Positions 50,438 through 58,555 of a stretch of 64,000 nt of DNA are shown in pieces (the stretch's first letter is position 1; every line of letters begins with the position of its first letter). This DNA comes from CBDDIP01 sp965279405 (lineage in GTDB: Bacteria > Actinomycetota > Acidimicrobiia > Acidimicrobiales > Ilumatobacteraceae): positions 2,418,001 through 2,482,000 of the forward strand of contig OZ257157.1 of the NCBI GenBank assembly GCA_965279405.1, in the 5' to 3' direction. The position numbers were made by a program, and so were the translations under genes. Below the pieces are notes generated by a model. The model was not told the origin of the DNA. It worked only from the letters and a program-made list of their open reading frames with translations, and did no database searches.

Positions 50438-50965
50438 GTGGCGCGCCGCTCGACCCTCACCTTCGATCCGGTCGCCGAGGCCACCCGCAACTGGCGCGAC
50501 GCGGGCTGGGCGAACGCTGCGGAGGGCATGGCCCTGGTCACCTCGATCATGCGCGCCCACCAGATCCTCCTCGCTCGCGTCGACGACGTGCTCGCCCCGC
50601 TCGGACTGTCCTTCGCCCGCTTCGAGGCGCTGATGCTGCTGAACTTCAGCCGCGCCGGCCGGCTGCCGATGGGCAAGATGGGCCAACGCCTGCAGGTGCA
50701 TCCGGCCAGCGTCACGAACGCGATCGACCGGCTCGAGAGCGACGGGCTGGTCCGCCGGCTTCCGCACCCCAGCGACGGACGCACCACGCTCGCAGCGATC
50801 ACCCCGAAGGGTCGTCGCCTCGTGCGCGCCGCGGCGACGGCGCTCAACGCCGGCGTGTTCGCCGACATCGGGCTCGCCACGGAACGGGCCGACGCCGTGG
50901 TCGGCGCGCTCGCCGAGCTGCGCCGCCGCTCGGGCGACTTCGGTGGGGAGCCCGCAGGTGGCTGA
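50438..50965 (+). CDS. MarR-family transcriptional regulator
   Basis: A protein of 175 residues from GTG 50438. The winged helix is SFARFEALMLLNFSRAGRLPMGKMGQRLQVHPASVTNAIDRLESDGLVRRLPHPSDGRTTLAAITPKGRRLV (about 58-128), with the MarR wing DGRTTLAAITPKG. Flanking helices make the dimer. Divergent from the dehydrogenase-icmF operon and separated by a palindrome; a ligand such as an acyl-CoA would release repression. Its stop overlaps the next gene (start 50958). Confidence 0.92.
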   Translation: MARRSTLTFDPVAEATRNWRDAGWANAAEGMALVTSIMRAHQILLARVDDVLAPLGLSFARFEALMLLNFSRAGRLPMGKMGQRLQVHPASVTNAIDRLESDGLVRRLPHPSDGRTTLAAITPKGRRLVRAAATALNAGVFADIGLATERADAVVGALAELRRRSGDFGGEPAGG

Positions 50966-52877
50966 GCGTTCCGCCCGTCGTCGCCGATTCGCCGCTGCGC
51001 TGGCGGTGAGCGTCGCCGCCGCGATGGTGGCGGTCTCGGGCGCGCCACCGGCCTCGGCCGCCGGGCAGCGCTTCATCGATCCGATCTTCGGCTCGGTCAG
51101 CAGCACCACCGGCGTCGCCTTCGCCACCGCACCGGCACTCGTCACCGGCACGCCGCAGACGTTGCGCCTCGACTGGTACCAACCCAATGGCGACCCGCTC
51201 GCCGTTCGCCCGATGGTCGTGTTCATCCATGGCGGCGGTTTCGGGTTCGGCAGCCGCGGCAACCTCACCGCGATGGCCGTCGAGTACGCCCGCCGCGGCT
51301 ACGTCACCGCGTCGATCGACTACCGCCTCGACCCGGGCAACCGTTGCCAGGACGTGCAGGACGAGCTGATCCCCGATCCGACCGAGGCCGCCACGGAGCG
51401 AGCGCGTTGCGAACAGGCGATCATCGCCGCGCAGCACGATGCGCAAGCCGCGGTTCGATGGGTCCGCGCCAACTCGACGACCCTGCGCATCGACCCGGCC
51501 CGGGTGGCCGTCATCGGCGACTCCGCGGGAGCGGTGACCGCGCTGCACCTGGCCTACCGGAGCGACGATCCGGGTGACGTCGGCACCAACCTCGGCGAGG
51601 ACAGCCGCATCCAGGCGGCGATCGCGATGAGCGGCTGCAACTACCTGCCGGACTCCATCGGCCCGGATGATGCCCCGGCGTTCTACCTCCATGGCGAGCT
51701 CGACTCGCTGGTTCCCTTCGCCTGCGCGCAGCAGAACGCCGCGGCGGCGATCACCGCCGGGCTGGTGGCCGAGACGATGTTCTTCCTCGGAACCAGCAGC
51801 CACGCGGGTGGCCTCTACGCCGAGCACAAGGCCGCGGCCGATGCGCGCTTCACCGCGTTCCTCATCGCCCAGCTGCACCTCGACCACCGCGCCCAGGCCG
51901 GAACGAAGACGGTCATCCACGGACTTCCGAACCGCAGTGCGGTGGTCTCGATCGTGATGACGGGCAACGCCAGGCCGGGGTTCCTGCAGGTGCTTCCGTG
52001 CGCCGCGAGTCCGGGCGGGTTCTCCAACATGAACGTCGACGCCGCCGGTGAGACTCGCGCCGGCCTCGCCGTCATCCGGTTCGATGCATCCGGTGACGTC
52101 TGCATCTTCACGGAGCCGACCACGCACCTCGTCGTCGACCTGCAGGGCTACTTCGCTGCCGGCGCGATCGACGACGTCGCCGACAGCCGCCTGTTCGACT
52201 CGCGGCCCGATCACGCGCCCGTCGTCCCGAGCCGCTCCGTCACCGTGCTCACGGGCCGCCCGAGCTCGACGGCGGTGGTCTCGCTGGTGGTCGTCGAGAA
52301 CCAGTCGGCGGGCTTCGTCCAGGTGCTCGACTGCGGCACGCCGCCGGGTACCAGCGCCAACCTCAACGCCGACCGACCGAACGAGATCATCGCCAATCTG
52401 GCGTTCGTCCACTTCGATGCGTCCGGGCACGCCTGCGTCTTCAACGAGATGGCGACGCACCTCGTCGTCGACCTGCAGGCCTACCTCTCCGACGGGGCGT
52501 TCGACGACATCGTCGACGAGCGAGCGCTGGACACGCGCAAGCTCCAACCGGCGCCGGCGAGCACGCAGACCCAGATCACCGGCCGCGCCGACAGCACCGC
52601 CATCGTCTCGTTGACCGCGACGCAGGCCGTCAACGAGGGGTTCCTCCAGGTGCTGCCGTGCGGGGCCGCGCCGGGTGGAGCGTCGAACCTCAACGTCGAC
52701 CGTCCCGGACAGACGATCGGCAACCTGGCCTTCGTGCGCTTCGACGCAACGAGTCACGCGTGCGTGTTCACGCAGACCGGCACCCACATCGTCGGCGACA
52801 TCCAGGGCTACCTCGCGCCCGCGGCCTTCGACGACGTCGCCGACGTCCGCCTCCTCGACACCCGCCTCGAGCTGTAG
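50958..52877 (+). CDS. secreted alpha/beta-hydrolase with three LDTR-family repeats
   Basis: A protein of 639 residues from GTG 50958. A signal peptide (RRRRFAAALAVSVAAAMVAVSGAPPASAAG) precedes a carboxylesterase/HSL-like domain (about 35-300): VVFIHGGGFGFG oxyanion hole, VAVIGDSAGAVTALHL nucleophile, HGELDSLVPF acid, GTSSHAGG His. Three repeats (about 310-639) follow, with 'FDS/LDTR', 'N-NVDRPG-QT-x-N', 'VDLQGY' signatures, ending RLLDTRLEL. The same repeat family occurs in the sortase and the giant protein. It overlaps the MarR gene by 8 bases on the same strand and is abutted by the convergent response regulator gene at 52878. Confidence 0.88.
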   Translation: MAERSARRRRFAAALAVSVAAAMVAVSGAPPASAAGQRFIDPIFGSVSSTTGVAFATAPALVTGTPQTLRLDWYQPNGDPLAVRPMVVFIHGGGFGFGSRGNLTAMAVEYARRGYVTASIDYRLDPGNRCQDVQDELIPDPTEAATERARCEQAIIAAQHDAQAAVRWVRANSTTLRIDPARVAVIGDSAGAVTALHLAYRSDDPGDVGTNLGEDSRIQAAIAMSGCNYLPDSIGPDDAPAFYLHGELDSLVPFACAQQNAAAAITAGLVAETMFFLGTSSHAGGLYAEHKAAADARFTAFLIAQLHLDHRAQAGTKTVIHGLPNRSAVVSIVMTGNARPGFLQVLPCAASPGGFSNMNVDAAGETRAGLAVIRFDASGDVCIFTEPTTHLVVDLQGYFAAGAIDDVADSRLFDSRPDHAPVVPSRSVTVLTGRPSSTAVVSLVVVENQSAGFVQVLDCGTPPGTSANLNADRPNEIIANLAFVHFDASGHACVFNEMATHLVVDLQAYLSDGAFDDIVDERALDTRKLQPAPASTQTQITGRADSTAIVSLTATQAVNEGFLQVLPCGAAPGGASNLNVDRPGQTIGNLAFVRFDATSHACVFTQTGTHIVGDIQGYLAPAAFDDVADVRLLDTRLEL

Positions 52878-53519
52878 TCAGTCGCGGAGGTGGTGGTCGT
52901 GGACCCACATGGCGATCTCGACGCGGTTGCGCAACGCCAGCTTCTGCTGGATCGCGGTGAGGTGGGTCTTCACCGTGGACAGCGAGATGAACAGCGCTGA
53001 CGAGATCTCCTGGTTGCTCCAGCCCTTCGCCACGGCGCGCGCCACGTCCAGCTCGCGTTCGCTCAACGGGTGGGGCAGTGGTGCGGCGGTCTCCCGGCGC
53101 GCCATGCGGTCGAGGTAGCGCACGGTGATCGCCGGACTGATCAACGCTTCGCCGTTGGCTGCGGCGCGGACGGCTTCGAGCAGCAGGTGCGGTCCGCCGT
53201 CTTTGAGGATGAACCCGACGGCGCCGCTGCGCAGCGCCTCCTCGACGTACTCGTCGGTGTCGAACGTGGTCGCGATGACGATGCGCAACGGGTGGGCCAC
53301 GCCGGGCCCGGCGAGGCGTCGCGTCGCAGCCAATCCGTCGACGCCGGGCATGCGGATGTCGAGGATGGCCACGTCCGGTCGCAGCGCGTTCGCCTGCTCG
53401 ATGGCGCTGAGCCCGTTGTCGGCCTCGCCGATCACCTCGATGTCGGGCTGGCTGTCGAGGATCATGCGGAACCCGGCGCGCACCATGGCCTGATCGTCGG
53501 CGAGCAGCACCCGGATCAT
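52878..53519 (-). CDS. NarL/FixJ-type response regulator
   Basis: A protein of 213 residues from ATG 53519. Receiver domain with Asp8-Asp9, phosphoacceptor Asp54 (AILDIRMPG), a Thr in TTFD and Lys in ILKDGG. LuxR-type helix-turn-helix at about 145-205 (LSERELDVARAVAKGWSNQEISSALFISLSTVKTHLTAIQQKL). It regulates unknown genes on phosphorylation by the sensor kinase, whose stop overlaps its start (ATGA). Confidence 0.94.
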   Translation of the reverse strand: MIRVLLADDQAMVRAGFRMILDSQPDIEVIGEADNGLSAIEQANALRPDVAILDIRMPGVDGLAATRRLAGPGVAHPLRIVIATTFDTDEYVEEALRSGAVGFILKDGGPHLLLEAVRAAANGEALISPAITVRYLDRMARRETAAPLPHPLSERELDVARAVAKGWSNQEISSALFISLSTVKTHLTAIQQKLALRNRVEIAMWVHDHHLRD

Positions 53520-54676
53520 CGGACGGCGCCGCTCGCAACGGTGCCGGCGTTCGTGATCGGCAAGCGCACTTCGACGCACCACCCGTTCGGTGAGACGGGT
53601 CCGTCGGTCATCGTGCCGCCGATCGCCGCAACCCGCTCACGCATCCCCACCAACCCGAGACCGGAGCTGGCTGCACGCGCCGGCTCGCCGGCGATGAGGT
53701 CGTTGGCGCAACTGACGACGAGCGACGCCCCGTCGCGTCCGATGTGGACGATCACCGGCGCATCGGCTGCGGCGTGCTTGCGGACGTTGGTGGTCATCTC
53801 CTGCACGATGCGGAACAGCGTGATCGCCGTGCCCGCCGGCAGCGCGTGTGCGCGCAGCCGGTCGTCGACGTCGAGCTCGATCTGCGGGTGCGTCGAACGC
53901 AGTTGCTCGACGAGCGCGACCACGTCGTCGAGATGCGTCCGCGCCTCGCGCGCGGCGTCGTCGCGCAGCACCCCGCCGAGCTGGCGGATGCTGTCGAGCG
54001 CCTGTTGACCGGCCCGCTCGATCTCGGCGAAGGCAGCCCGTTGGGCGCTTCCCTCGGCTGCGGTGAAACCGTGTGCCTGTGCGAGCACGACCATGCCGGT
54101 GACGTAGTGACCGACGACGTCGTGGAGGTCGCGGGCGATGTCCAGACGTTCGTCGCGACGAGCGGTGTCGATGCTCCGCCGGCGATCGACTTCCTCCAGT
54201 GTGACGTAGCGAACGGCGGCGGCAGCGCACAGGCACAGCACGCTGATCGACGCGAGGAGGATCAGCTCGGCAGCGAGGAAGCTGCCCCGCAGGCTGACGG
54301 CCGCTGCGGCGAGGACGAGCAGCGCACCGACCGCCCAACGCATCCGGTCGCGAGCGGCGAGGGTGAATCCGAGCAGCACGGGAAGCGCGGCGAACTCGGT
54401 GAAGAAGAACAGGCTGTTGCCGCGGTCGAGCGTCACCGTCAGCACCAGCGAGATGGTCGATGCGAGCGTCGTGCCGATCAGCGCCAGCCGCGGCCGGAGC
54501 GCCACCGTTGCCGCGACGATCCCCACCGTCGCGGTGCCGATCTGGGCGACGCCCGGATCGCGGCGAAGGAGCCAGACGTCGACCAGCCACGCGCCGAACA
54601 GGACGAGCAGGAACAGGGCGCGCAGCCCACGCGTCAGGCCGAGGGTGAAGCGGTCACCGCGCGAGCCTGCGTGCAC
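53516..54676 (-). CDS. sensor histidine kinase (HisKA_3/NarX-type)
   Basis: A protein of 386 residues from GTG 54676; an ATG 120 bases upstream adds non-homologous sequence. About six to seven hydrophobic segments fill 10-150, with no obvious extracytoplasmic domain. DHp helix DIARDLHDVVGHYVTGMVVLAQA carries His185; the ATPase domain has FRIVQEMTTNVRKHA and GLGLVGMRERVAAIGG. It senses an unknown signal, probably in the membrane, and phosphorylates the overlapping response regulator. Confidence 0.92.
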   Translation of the reverse strand: MHAGSRGDRFTLGLTRGLRALFLLVLFGAWLVDVWLLRRDPGVAQIGTATVGIVAATVALRPRLALIGTTLASTISLVLTVTLDRGNSLFFFTEFAALPVLLGFTLAARDRMRWAVGALLVLAAAAVSLRGSFLAAELILLASISVLCLCAAAAVRYVTLEEVDRRRSIDTARRDERLDIARDLHDVVGHYVTGMVVLAQAHGFTAAEGSAQRAAFAEIERAGQQALDSIRQLGGVLRDDAAREARTHLDDVVALVEQLRSTHPQIELDVDDRLRAHALPAGTAITLFRIVQEMTTNVRKHAAADAPVIVHIGRDGASLVVSCANDLIAGEPARAASSGLGLVGMRERVAAIGGTMTDGPVSPNGWCVEVRLPITNAGTVASGAVR

Positions 54677-54794
54677 GGCGCCATCGTACGGTCCGATCGA
54701 CGACCCCTCCCTCGTCCGAATGGACGATCCGATCCGCCGTCGAACGGCCCTTCGGCCGATGTGCGCGGACGCGCCGAGGCGGATGATGGGATCC

Positions 54795-55454
54795 ATGACG
54801 ATCGCCCTGTTCCCCCGCCCGAGTCACGCCCACTCGAACCTGCGGACGAACGCCGCCGCCGCGATCACCGTGGTCGCGCTCGGGATGCTCACCGGCGTCG
54901 GCACGCAGGTGCTGCAGGGCTACCTGCCCGGCGCGTGGAGCGTCATCGCCAACTCGGCAGCGGCATGGGCGCTGGCGGCGTTCGCGGTCGGTGCGTTGAT
55001 GCCGAGCCGCGCCTGGGCGGCCGGCGGTGGTGCGGCCGCGCTGGTGATCGCCTCGGTCAGCTACTACCGAGCGGTCGAGGTGCTCGACCACGTGCAGCAG
55101 GGCTGGCACAGCACGGCGCTCTGGTCGATGGTGTCGCTCGTCAGTGGATCGGTGTTCGGCTACGCCGGATGGGTCTGCCGCAACCGTGTCGATCGTCGTC
55201 CGCTGTCGCTGGCGCTCGTCGCCGGAGCGCTCGCCGCGGAAGGGGCGCACCTCGTGTGGTTCGTCGGCAACCGCGACCTGCGTCCGGCCGGCGTCGTCGA
55301 GCTCGCCCTCGCCGCGGTGGTCGGGGCGATCGCCCACTTCACCGGGATGCGACGTCGGGCGCCGGTCGCCGCCGTGATCGCCGGCGGCGTCGTGCTGACG
55401 TGGGCCGGCTTCCAAGCCGTCAGCACCGGCCTCTCCATCGGCTGGCCCTTCTGA
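54795..55454 (+). CDS. DUF6518-like integral membrane protein
   Basis: A protein of 219 residues from ATG 54795. Five to six hydrophobic segments (AAAAITVVALGMLTGVGTQVL, AAAWALAAFAVGALM, GGAAALVIASVSYY, SMVSLVSGSVFGYAGWVC, LALVAGALAAEGAHLVWFV, VVELALAAVVGAIAHF, VIAGGVVLTWAGFQAV). The family is small and uncharacterised. It is divergent from the histidine kinase, sharing its promoter region, so it may be a target of this two-component system. Followed by intergenic repeat copy B. Confidence 0.7.
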   Translation: MTIALFPRPSHAHSNLRTNAAAAITVVALGMLTGVGTQVLQGYLPGAWSVIANSAAAWALAAFAVGALMPSRAWAAGGGAAALVIASVSYYRAVEVLDHVQQGWHSTALWSMVSLVSGSVFGYAGWVCRNRVDRRPLSLALVAGALAAEGAHLVWFVGNRDLRPAGVVELALAAVVGAIAHFTGMRRRAPVAAVIAGGVVLTWAGFQAVSTGLSIGWPF

Positions 55455-55459
55455 GCGGT

Positions 55460-55503
55460 GCTCGCTGCGCTCGCCTGCCGTGTTCGCTCGCTCACCCGGG
55501 CTC
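55460..55503. repeat. intergenic repeat copy B
   Basis: Contains the same blocks as copy A (GCTCGCTGCGCTCGC from 55460, extended to CCTGCCG, then GCTCGCTCACCCGGGCTC at 55486-55503), but with a shorter internal spacer. It lies between the membrane protein stop and the leaderless Rieske oxygenase gene. Confidence 0.8.
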
Positions 55504-55530
55504 GAGTGCTCGCGCGGTGATTCGGCGTCG

Positions 55531-55536
55531 TACAGT
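55531..55536 (+). promoter_or_regulatory. -10-like element TACAGT before a likely leaderless gene
   Basis: TACAGT fits the TAnnnT consensus, and its end is six bases before the ATG at 55543. This spacing is that of a leaderless transcript whose first base is A of the ATG. There is no ribosome-binding site upstream. A clear -35 is not seen. Confidence 0.45.
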
Positions 55537-55542
55537 TATTTA

Positions 55543-56922
55543 ATGACTGGTCAGCAGGTTGGGCAGCCGGGGGTGGCTCGGGAGGTGGGGCCGTCGTTGT
55601 ACGACCAGCTGCGGGCTGATCCCACACCGCCGCCAGCGGCGCTGCTGGAGGAGTCGTACGCGTTCCGTGGCGACGAGGACATCCCGTTCGCCGTCTACAC
55701 GTCGGAGGCCTACGCCCGTGCCGAGTACGAGCGGATGTGGTCGCGCACCTGGCAGTGGGCCTGCCACGTCGATCACCTCGCCGAGGCCGGCGACTACGTC
55801 GTCTACGACGTCGGGCCGCACTCGGCGCTCGTCGTCCGCGGCGCCGACGGCGCGATCCGTGCGTTCGCCAACTCGTGCATGCACCGCGGCACGCAGCTCA
55901 AACCGCCGGGATCCTGCGGGTTCAGCAACACGCTGCGCTGCCCGTTCCACGGCTGGGAGTGGCAGCTCGACGGCACGTTCAAGGAACGCCCGGCGGCGTG
56001 GGACTTCCCCCACGTCACCGACGAATCGCACCGCCTCGCGCAGCTGTCGGTCGACACGTGGGAAGGCTTCGTCTTCGTCAACTTCGACCCCGATGCCGAA
56101 CCGCTGCTCGACCACCTCGGCGTGCTCCCGCGACACTGGGCCGACTGGGGCCTGGCCGACCGATGCATCGAGACGCACGTGCGCAAGCGACTGCCGTGCA
56201 ACTGGAAGGCGGCCATCGAAGCCTTCCTCGAGGCGTACCACGTGCGAGAGACCCACGCCTCGGGCAAGCTCGGCGACGAGGTCACGACCGCATACGACGT
56301 GTTCGAGCCGAACGTCTCGCGTTTCATCCACACCACCGGGCTGAACAGTCCGCTGCGCACGCCGCCGCGCACCGAGGCCGAGCTGCTCGAGCGCGCCGTC
56401 AGCCGGCGCGGCGTCGCACCTGCGCCGCTCCCCGACGGTGCACGGGCTCGCGACGTGCTGGCCAAGCTCGTGCAGCAGCAGATGACCGAGCAGTACGGGC
56501 ACGACTACTCGCACCTCAGCGAGTCGATGACGCTCGACTCGATCGAGTACTTCGTGTTCCCGAACATGTTCTTCTTCCCCGGGCTGCAGCTGCCGATGGT
56601 CTATCGCTTCCTCCCCGACCCGACGTCGATCGACCACAGCTACTTCGAGCTGCTGATGATGCGCCCCCGCCCGGCCAACGGCACCGCGCCGATGCCGCCG
56701 GCCGTCATCGAGCTCGGCGTCGACGACAGCTACACGTTGGCCCCTGGTCTGGGCGCGCTCGGCAAGGTCTACGACCAGGACACGTCGAACATGGCCGCGC
56801 AGACCCGTGGCTTCCGGGCCAGCCGAAAGCGGGGTCAGACGCTGGGCAACTACCAGGAGGTGCGGGCCCGGCACTTCCAGGAACGCGTCCGCGACCACGT
56901 CGGCGCGTCCCCCGAGTCATGA
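55543..56922 (+). CDS. Rieske-type ring-hydroxylating oxygenase, alpha subunit
   Basis: A protein of 459 residues from ATG 55543 (probably leaderless). The Rieske centre is Cys112/His114 and Cys133/His136 (SCMHRGTQL, RCPFHGWEW). The mononuclear iron ligands are His233 and His238 in NWKAAIEAFLEAYHVRETH, with a later Asp not assigned. C-terminal ring-binding domain is typical. It would insert O2 into an aromatic or steroid-like substrate using electrons from a ferredoxin. The next gene is a SnoaL-like protein (ATGA overlap). The Rieske ferredoxin at 57420 is convergent; no reductase gene is in the window. Confidence 0.95.
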   Translation: MTGQQVGQPGVAREVGPSLYDQLRADPTPPPAALLEESYAFRGDEDIPFAVYTSEAYARAEYERMWSRTWQWACHVDHLAEAGDYVVYDVGPHSALVVRGADGAIRAFANSCMHRGTQLKPPGSCGFSNTLRCPFHGWEWQLDGTFKERPAAWDFPHVTDESHRLAQLSVDTWEGFVFVNFDPDAEPLLDHLGVLPRHWADWGLADRCIETHVRKRLPCNWKAAIEAFLEAYHVRETHASGKLGDEVTTAYDVFEPNVSRFIHTTGLNSPLRTPPRTEAELLERAVSRRGVAPAPLPDGARARDVLAKLVQQQMTEQYGHDYSHLSESMTLDSIEYFVFPNMFFFPGLQLPMVYRFLPDPTSIDHSYFELLMMRPRPANGTAPMPPAVIELGVDDSYTLAPGLGALGKVYDQDTSNMAAQTRGFRASRKRGQTLGNYQEVRARHFQERVRDHVGASPES

Positions 56923-57416
56923 GCACCAGCGCTCGCGAGCAGATCGACGACGCGTTGCGCTGGTACTGCCGCGGGATCGATCGGCTCGACGGTGGCGCGG
57001 TCGCGAGGGCCTTCCACGCCGGCGCGATCCTCGTCGACTACCGGCCGCAACCGCTGACGATCGAGGCGTTCATCGCCGGCGTGGTGCCCTCGCTCGCGGC
57101 GAGGTTCACGGCGACGCAGCACCGGATCAGCAACACCCTGGCGGCGTTCGCCGAGGACGGTCGAAGCGCGCTCGTCGAGACCTACGTCCTCGCCTACCAC
57201 GTCGAGTCGGCGGCGGTCGCGGGCACGGCGGTGGATCAACTGCACACGTTCGACGGCCGGTACATCGATCGGTTCACGGAGGTCGACGGCGTGTGGCGCA
57301 TCGCCGAGCGGACGCTGCGGTGCGACTGGTCGAAGATCGAGCCCATCGACGAACGCATGCGCAGCACGTGGCCGCAGAGCGGCCGAGCCGGCTCGCCGGA
57401 CCCGCTCGACGGCTGA
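56919..57416 (+). CDS. SnoaL-like (NTF2-fold) protein, oxygenase operon
   Basis: A protein of 165 residues; ATG overlaps the oxygenase stop. EQIDDALRWYCRGIDRLDGGAVARAFHAGAILVDYRPQPLTIEAFIAGVVPSLAARFTATQHRISNTLAAFAEDG...RYIDRFTEVDGVWRIAERTLRCDW is the usual SnoaL_4 cone-like fold found in beta subunits of ring-hydroxylating oxygenases and in hydratases. Role may be to assemble with the alpha subunit or act on the product. It may be an uncommon form of beta subunit. The end is 3 bases from the convergent ferredoxin gene. Confidence 0.82.
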   Translation: MSTSAREQIDDALRWYCRGIDRLDGGAVARAFHAGAILVDYRPQPLTIEAFIAGVVPSLAARFTATQHRISNTLAAFAEDGRSALVETYVLAYHVESAAVAGTAVDQLHTFDGRYIDRFTEVDGVWRIAERTLRCDWSKIEPIDERMRSTWPQSGRAGSPDPLDG

Positions 57417-57419
57417 CGG

Positions 57420-57737
57420 CTACGTAGTCAGGTTGACGCGCGCCACGCCGTCGGTCTCGACGACCGCGTAGCAGGGCACGCCCTCGAACGCCGGCGGGCC
57501 CTGATGGCTGCCGTCGCGCACGTCGAACTGCGCGCCGTGCATCGGGCAGACGATCATCGTCCCGCGCAGCCGACCGTCACTGAGCGGGGTGTCGGCGTGC
57601 GAGCAGTTGTCCTGCAGTGCGTGCAGTGCGCCACCGACTCGGCAGACCACGATGCCGAGCTCGCCGATCTCCGGGAACGCACGCAACTGCCCGTCGGCCA
57701 GATCGGACAGGTTCCCGAGCTCGACGGACTCGCTCAT
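57420..57737 (-). CDS. Rieske [2Fe-2S] ferredoxin
   Basis: A protein of 105 residues. Rieske cluster ligands Cys45, His47, Cys64 and His67 (NCSHADTPLSDG, VCPMHGAQFD). Likely electron donor to the Rieske oxygenase nearby; such small ferredoxins (like BphF/CarAc) have no NAD-binding part. Convergent to the oxygenase operon, and 27 bases downstream of the regulator at 57765 on the same strand. Confidence 0.94.
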   Translation of the reverse strand: MSESVELGNLSDLADGQLRAFPEIGELGIVVCRVGGALHALQDNCSHADTPLSDGRLRGTMIVCPMHGAQFDVRDGSHQGPPAFEGVPCYAVVETDGVARVNLTT

Positions 57738-57764
57738 GTCCGCACCCTATGCATCGCCGTTCCG

Positions 57765-58478
57765 TCAGCCGGGGAAGTGGTCGTCTGCCGACCGCCAACG
57801 AAACCGGGGGTCCGGTGCGAGACCGATGTGGGTGACGTAGCGCTTCGTGCCGGGCCCGTCCTCGGTGCCGTACTTCTCCATCAGCGCTTCCAGTTCGCGG
57901 GCGAGTGCGACGGCCGACGTCTCGTCGAGGTGCAGGCTCCACCACCCGTCGGTGTACGGGCGTTCCACCAGCTCGCGCTCCTCGATCATCGCGATCGCCA
58001 TGCTGCCGTCGGCCCGCCCGGAGAACCCGAGGCTGAAGGTGTCGCTGCCGGCCATCGCTTCATCGATGCCGTCGAGGAACCGGCGCAGCAGTCGGGTTCG
58101 TCCGCCGTCGAGCAGGGCGACGCGCCGGTCGAACGGGATCGCCGCGAACGGCACGGCGATCTCGCGGGCGATGGCGCGGTAGCGCGGCATCGCCTTGCCG
58201 GCGCGCCGCTCGTCGCCGAGGTGCTCGAGCAGCCCGGCGTCGAGGAACTGCGGCAACCAGTACGCCACGGTCGTCACCGGTCGCCCGAGCGCGACGGCGG
58301 CGCTCGTCAGCGTGTGCGCCTGAGCCGTGAACGGCAGCAGGTGGCGCAGCGCCTTCAGGTTCGTCAACAGCTCGATCGCGGCCGGCGACGTCACCTGGCG
58401 TCGGTCCGGGAAGTCGGCGCCGTCGTCGTCTCCGGCGCGCTTCGATCGTCTGCCGTGTTCACTGGCCGGTTCGCTCAC
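57765..58478 (-). CDS. winged-helix (ArsR-like) regulator with ligand domain
   Basis: A protein of 237 residues from GTG 58478; an ATG 48 bases further (58526) gives a 253-residue form whose first 16 residues lack a ribosome-binding site. The N-terminal HTH (IELLTNLKALRHLLPFTAQAHTLTSAAVALGRPVTTVAYWLPQFLDAGLLEHLG) is ArsR-like; the C-terminal half (SDTFSLGFSGRADGSMAIAMIEERELVERPYTDGWWSLHLDETSAVALARELEALMEKYG) is of a type common in actinobacterial padR/ArsR-like regulators. The N terminus reads through intergenic repeat copy C. Probably controls the Rieske ferredoxin (27 bases downstream) and the divergent exporter at 58556. Confidence 0.75.
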   Translation of the reverse strand: MSEPASEHGRRSKRAGDDDGADFPDRRQVTSPAAIELLTNLKALRHLLPFTAQAHTLTSAAVALGRPVTTVAYWLPQFLDAGLLEHLGDERRAGKAMPRYRAIAREIAVPFAAIPFDRRVALLDGGRTRLLRRFLDGIDEAMAGSDTFSLGFSGRADGSMAIAMIEERELVERPYTDGWWSLHLDETSAVALARELEALMEKYGTEDGPGTKRYVTHIGLAPDPRFRWRSADDHFPG

Positions 58479-58482
58479 CCGG
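58448..58482. repeat. intergenic repeat copy C, partial
   Basis: CTGCCGTGTTC and CGCTCACCCGG match copy B in order and spacing; the left block of A and B is degraded. It overlaps the 5' end of the regulator gene at 57765. Confidence 0.6.
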
Positions 58483-58519
58483 ACCCCGTTGCTCGACCGA
58501 GTCTCATGCGAAACGGTGT

Positions 58520-58525
58520 CTAGCA
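58520..58525 (+). promoter_or_regulatory. TAGCAT -10-like element before MFS gene
   Basis: TAGCAT fits TAnnnT and sits 30 bases before the ATG at 58556, in the divergent spacer. No clear -35 is seen. Support is weak. Confidence 0.25.
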
Positions 58526-58555
58526 TTCGTAGGTGGGGCGGCGCACGCTGCGGCC

